Origin: Clostridia bacterium
GTDB lineage: Bacteria; Bacillota; Clostridia; Oscillospirales; Acutalibacteraceae
Direction: 5' to 3'
Length of the DNA: 6,550 nt
Assembly (NCBI GenBank): GCA_017425745.1
Contig: JAFOXT010000344.1
Coordinates: 1 to 6,550, forward strand
Shown piece after piece: positions 4,972 to 6,550 of this stretch (positions are counted from its first letter, which is position 1; each line of letters begins with the position of its first letter). The translations under genes were made by a program, and so were the position numbers. Below the pieces are notes generated by a model. The model was not told the DNA's origin and did not search any database. It saw nothing but the letters and a program-made list of their open reading frames with translations.

Positions 4972-5108
4972 ACCCCTCTGTCAAAATTCTTTAAGGAATT
5001 TTGACATCTCCCCTTTCAGGGGAGACAAGGGTTTATCATTTTATATTCGTGCAATTTTTCTCGTCGCCCCTGAAAGGGGAGATGTCATACGCAGTATGAC
5101 AGAGGGGT
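4972..5108. mobile_element. 137-bp MITE-like palindromic element forming a four-way junction
   Basis: A non-coding element with 12-bp perfect terminal inverted repeats, ACCCCTCTGTCA (4972-4983) and TGACAGAGGGGT (5097-5108). Inside are three more inverted repeats: a left hairpin (4979-4989 with 4996-5006, 11 bp), a long central stem (5002-5022 with 5067-5087, 21 bp perfect) and a right hairpin (5083-5090 with 5094-5101, 8 bp, 3-base loop). One strand can fold with outer stem, left hairpin, central stem and right hairpin meeting at a junction with no unpaired base. A local TCTCCCC/GGGGAGA hairpin (5007-5025) competes with the central stem. There is no open frame and no clear target-site duplication. 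I recall similar CCCCTCTGTCA...GGGGAGATGTCA repeats in many gut Clostridia. A non-autonomous transposon derivative or REP-like repeat is the likeliest identity; it could also stop or stabilise transcripts of mutS2. Confidence 0.75.
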
Positions 5109-6550
5109 TCACTTCAGCGTTACAATTGTCACACCTGTTTCACCTTCGCCGTAAACACCAAGGCGGAAGCTCTTTATAAATCTGTTCTTTCTCAGATGCT
5201 CGTGAATTCCCTTTCGAAGAACTCCTGTTCCCTTGCCGTGAATAATTGTGATTTCACCAAGTCCTAAACGAAGCGCCTGGTCAACATAACGGTCAACCTC
5301 AATTATGCCTTCCTCAACGTTCATACCTCTGAGGTCGCAACGTGTCTGTGCCTCTGTTCCCGGTGAGAAAACTCTCTCGGTACGGTTGGGTACATTTCTC
5401 GGCTTTGTGCTTTCCTTTGCTTTCTTTTCAGAAAGGCGGAGGTTTTTCTCCGGTGTACGCATTTTGATAACACCTGCAAGAATTTCAACGTTACCCTTTC
5501 TGTCCTTGAGTGCTGTGACTGTTGCCGTTTTACCCATATCCACAACGAAAACCTCATCGCCAACCTTAAGCGGTCGGGGAAGCACATAGTTTTCGTCTTC
5601 AATAACTGTCTGAACAACGGGGTTGGTTATGTCGTCAAATTCAAGCATACCGCGTTTCATCAATTGCTTTGCACGGCGAGCCATTTCAGCCTTGTCTTTG
5701 CTCTTTTCGCTTTCCTTCTTAAGCTGTTCAAGCTCGTTCTGAAGTGCGTAAGCGCTGCGCTTTGCCTGTTCAACAATTTTTATTGCCTGACTCTGAGCCT
5801 TTTCAAGCTCGGTCTTACGCATCTCTTCAATGCTGTCCTTATATTTCTTTGCTTCAGCCTTTTCTTTTTCGGCTTCAGCTCTCAGCTGTTCGGTAATTTC
5901 TCTTTGTCTTTCGTATTCCTGACGGCTGTTTTCAAGGTTTTCAATAACCGATTCAAATTCAGCCTTATCAGAAGATACAAGCTCTTTTGCTCTTTCAATA
6001 ATCTCTTCACCCATACCCAGTCTGAGAGAAATTGCAAAGGCGTTTGAACGGCCGGGTGTACCGATAAGAAGACGGTAGGTGGGTCTGAGAGAAGCAACAT
6101 CAAATTCGCATGAGCCGTTTTGTGTGCGTGGAGTTTTGAGGGCATAAGCCTTAAGCTCAGCATAGTGGGTGGTTGCCGCAATTTTTGCACCCTTTTCGTG
6201 AATTTTTTCAAGAATTGAAATTGCAAGAGCCGCACCCTCAACGGGGTCAGTACCTGCGCCTAATTCGTCAATAAGTACAAGGCTTCTGTCGTTTACTGTT
6301 TCAATGATATCAATAATATTCACCATATGTGATGAGAAGGTTGAAAGCGATTGCTCAATACTCTGCTCATCACCAATATCAGCTAAAACGTGGTCGAAAA
6401 CTGAAATTTCACTTCGGTCAGAAACGGGTATCATAAGTCCGCACATAGCCATAAGGCTCATAAGACCGAGAGTTTTGATTGAAACGGTTTTACCGCCCGT
6501 GTTGGGACCTGTTATAACAAGGGTGTCAAAATCCTTGCCAAGACTTATAT
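5109..6550 (-). CDS. mutS2: MutS2 ATPase/Smr nuclease (5' end outside the window)
   Basis: C-terminal part of MutS2, 480 codons visible of a family length near 785; the frame runs off the right edge, so the Met at 6461 is internal. MutS2 does not do mismatch repair. It has been linked to suppressing homologous recombination and, in B. subtilis, to acting on collided ribosomes. Visible in order are Walker A GPNTGGKT (6486-6509), Walker B LVLIDELGAGTDP (6243-6281), and the ATTHYAELKAYA signature. Then come a long charged coiled coil (about 5680-5980), a KOW-like stretch (VGDEVFVVDMGKTATVTALKDRKG), and a C-terminal Smr domain (5112-5342) with DLRG and HGKGTG. The first Smr motif reads CDLRG rather than LDLRG. 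The stop codon touches the repeat element at 5108. It converges on the sigma/anti-sigma operon. Confidence 0.96.
   Translation of the reverse strand, partial: ISLGKDFDTLVITGPNTGGKTVSIKTLGLMSLMAMCGLMIPVSDRSEISVFDHVLADIGDEQSIEQSLSTFSSHMVNIIDIIETVNDRSLVLIDELGAGTDPVEGAALAISILEKIHEKGAKIAATTHYAELKAYALKTPRTQNGSCEFDVASLRPTYRLLIGTPGRSNAFAISLRLGMGEEIIERAKELVSSDKAEFESVIENLENSRQEYERQREITEQLRAEAEKEKAEAKKYKDSIEEMRKTELEKAQSQAIKIVEQAKRSAYALQNELEQLKKESEKSKDKAEMARRAKQLMKRGMLEFDDITNPVVQTVIEDENYVLPRPLKVGDEVFVVDMGKTATVTALKDRKGNVEILAGVIKMRTPEKNLRLSEKKAKESTKPRNVPNRTERVFSPGTEAQTRCDLRGMNVEEGIIEVDRYVDQALRLGLGEITIIHGKGTGVLRKGIHEHLRKNRFIKSFRLGVYGEGETGVTIVTLK

Noticed and set aside
4972..5108. CRISPR array or tRNA/small RNA gene
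   Set aside because: There are no direct repeats with regular spacers and no tRNA cloverleaf features. The signal is inverted repeats only.
4938..5252. The 13-mer TGAATAATTGTGA occurring both after the sigma operon (near 4940) and inside mutS2 (near 5240)
   Set aside because: One such match is expected by chance at roughly this window size, and the mutS2 copy encodes the conserved Smr motif TIIHGK.
5664..6047. Leu/Phe-rich plus-strand frame that could look like a membrane protein
   Set aside because: It is the antisense of the Lys/Glu-rich coiled coil of MutS2, which always yields Leu/Phe-rich reverse translations.

Overview
The window looks like a chromosomal segment of a low-to-moderate GC member of the Bacillota, probably a gut-type Clostridia such as the Ruminococcaceae/Oscillospiraceae. 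The reasons are the ylxM-ffh-rpsP-khpA gene order, strong GGAGG-type ribosome binding sites, a TTG start, near-consensus sigma-A promoters, and a short palindromic repeat with CCCCTCTGTCA ends of a kind I recall from such genomes. The lineage call is inference from content; no search was run.

Left part (1-2508, all minus strand): a housekeeping operon for protein targeting and translation. It reads ylxM (SRP-associated helix-turn-helix protein), ffh (SRP54 GTPase), rpsP (ribosomal protein bS16) and khpA (KH-domain RNA-binding protein). It ends in a strong intrinsic terminator at the left edge. Its promoter (TTGACT-17 bp-TATAAT) lies inside the terminator of the next operon upstream.

Middle (2509-3518, minus strand): a two-gene sdpR-sdpI operon. 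It encodes an ArsR-type repressor and a six-helix membrane protein of the SdpI immunity/signalling family. It has a near-perfect sigma-A promoter and a perfect 27-bp palindrome just after the -10 box, the expected autorepression operator. No toxin genes (sdpABC) are visible.

Right-middle (3541-4935, plus strand): a divergent operon of an ECF-like sigma-70 factor and a single-pass membrane protein whose start codon overlaps the sigma stop codon (ATGA). This is the layout of a sigma/anti-sigma pair that senses the cell surface. The outside domain belongs to no family I can name. A terminator that works in both directions follows.

Right end (4972-6550): a 137-bp non-coding element whose inverted repeats can fold into a perfect four-way junction, directly abutting the stop codon of mutS2. 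mutS2 is on the minus strand and its 5' end lies beyond the window. The visible part holds the MutS-type ATPase, a coiled coil, a KOW-like region and the C-terminal Smr domain.

No stretch longer than 300 bases lacks a gene. The most interesting points are the four-way-junction repeat, the terminator/promoter overlap with its exchangeable stem arms, and the divergent SdpRI and sigma/anti-sigma membrane-sensing modules sharing one intergenic region.
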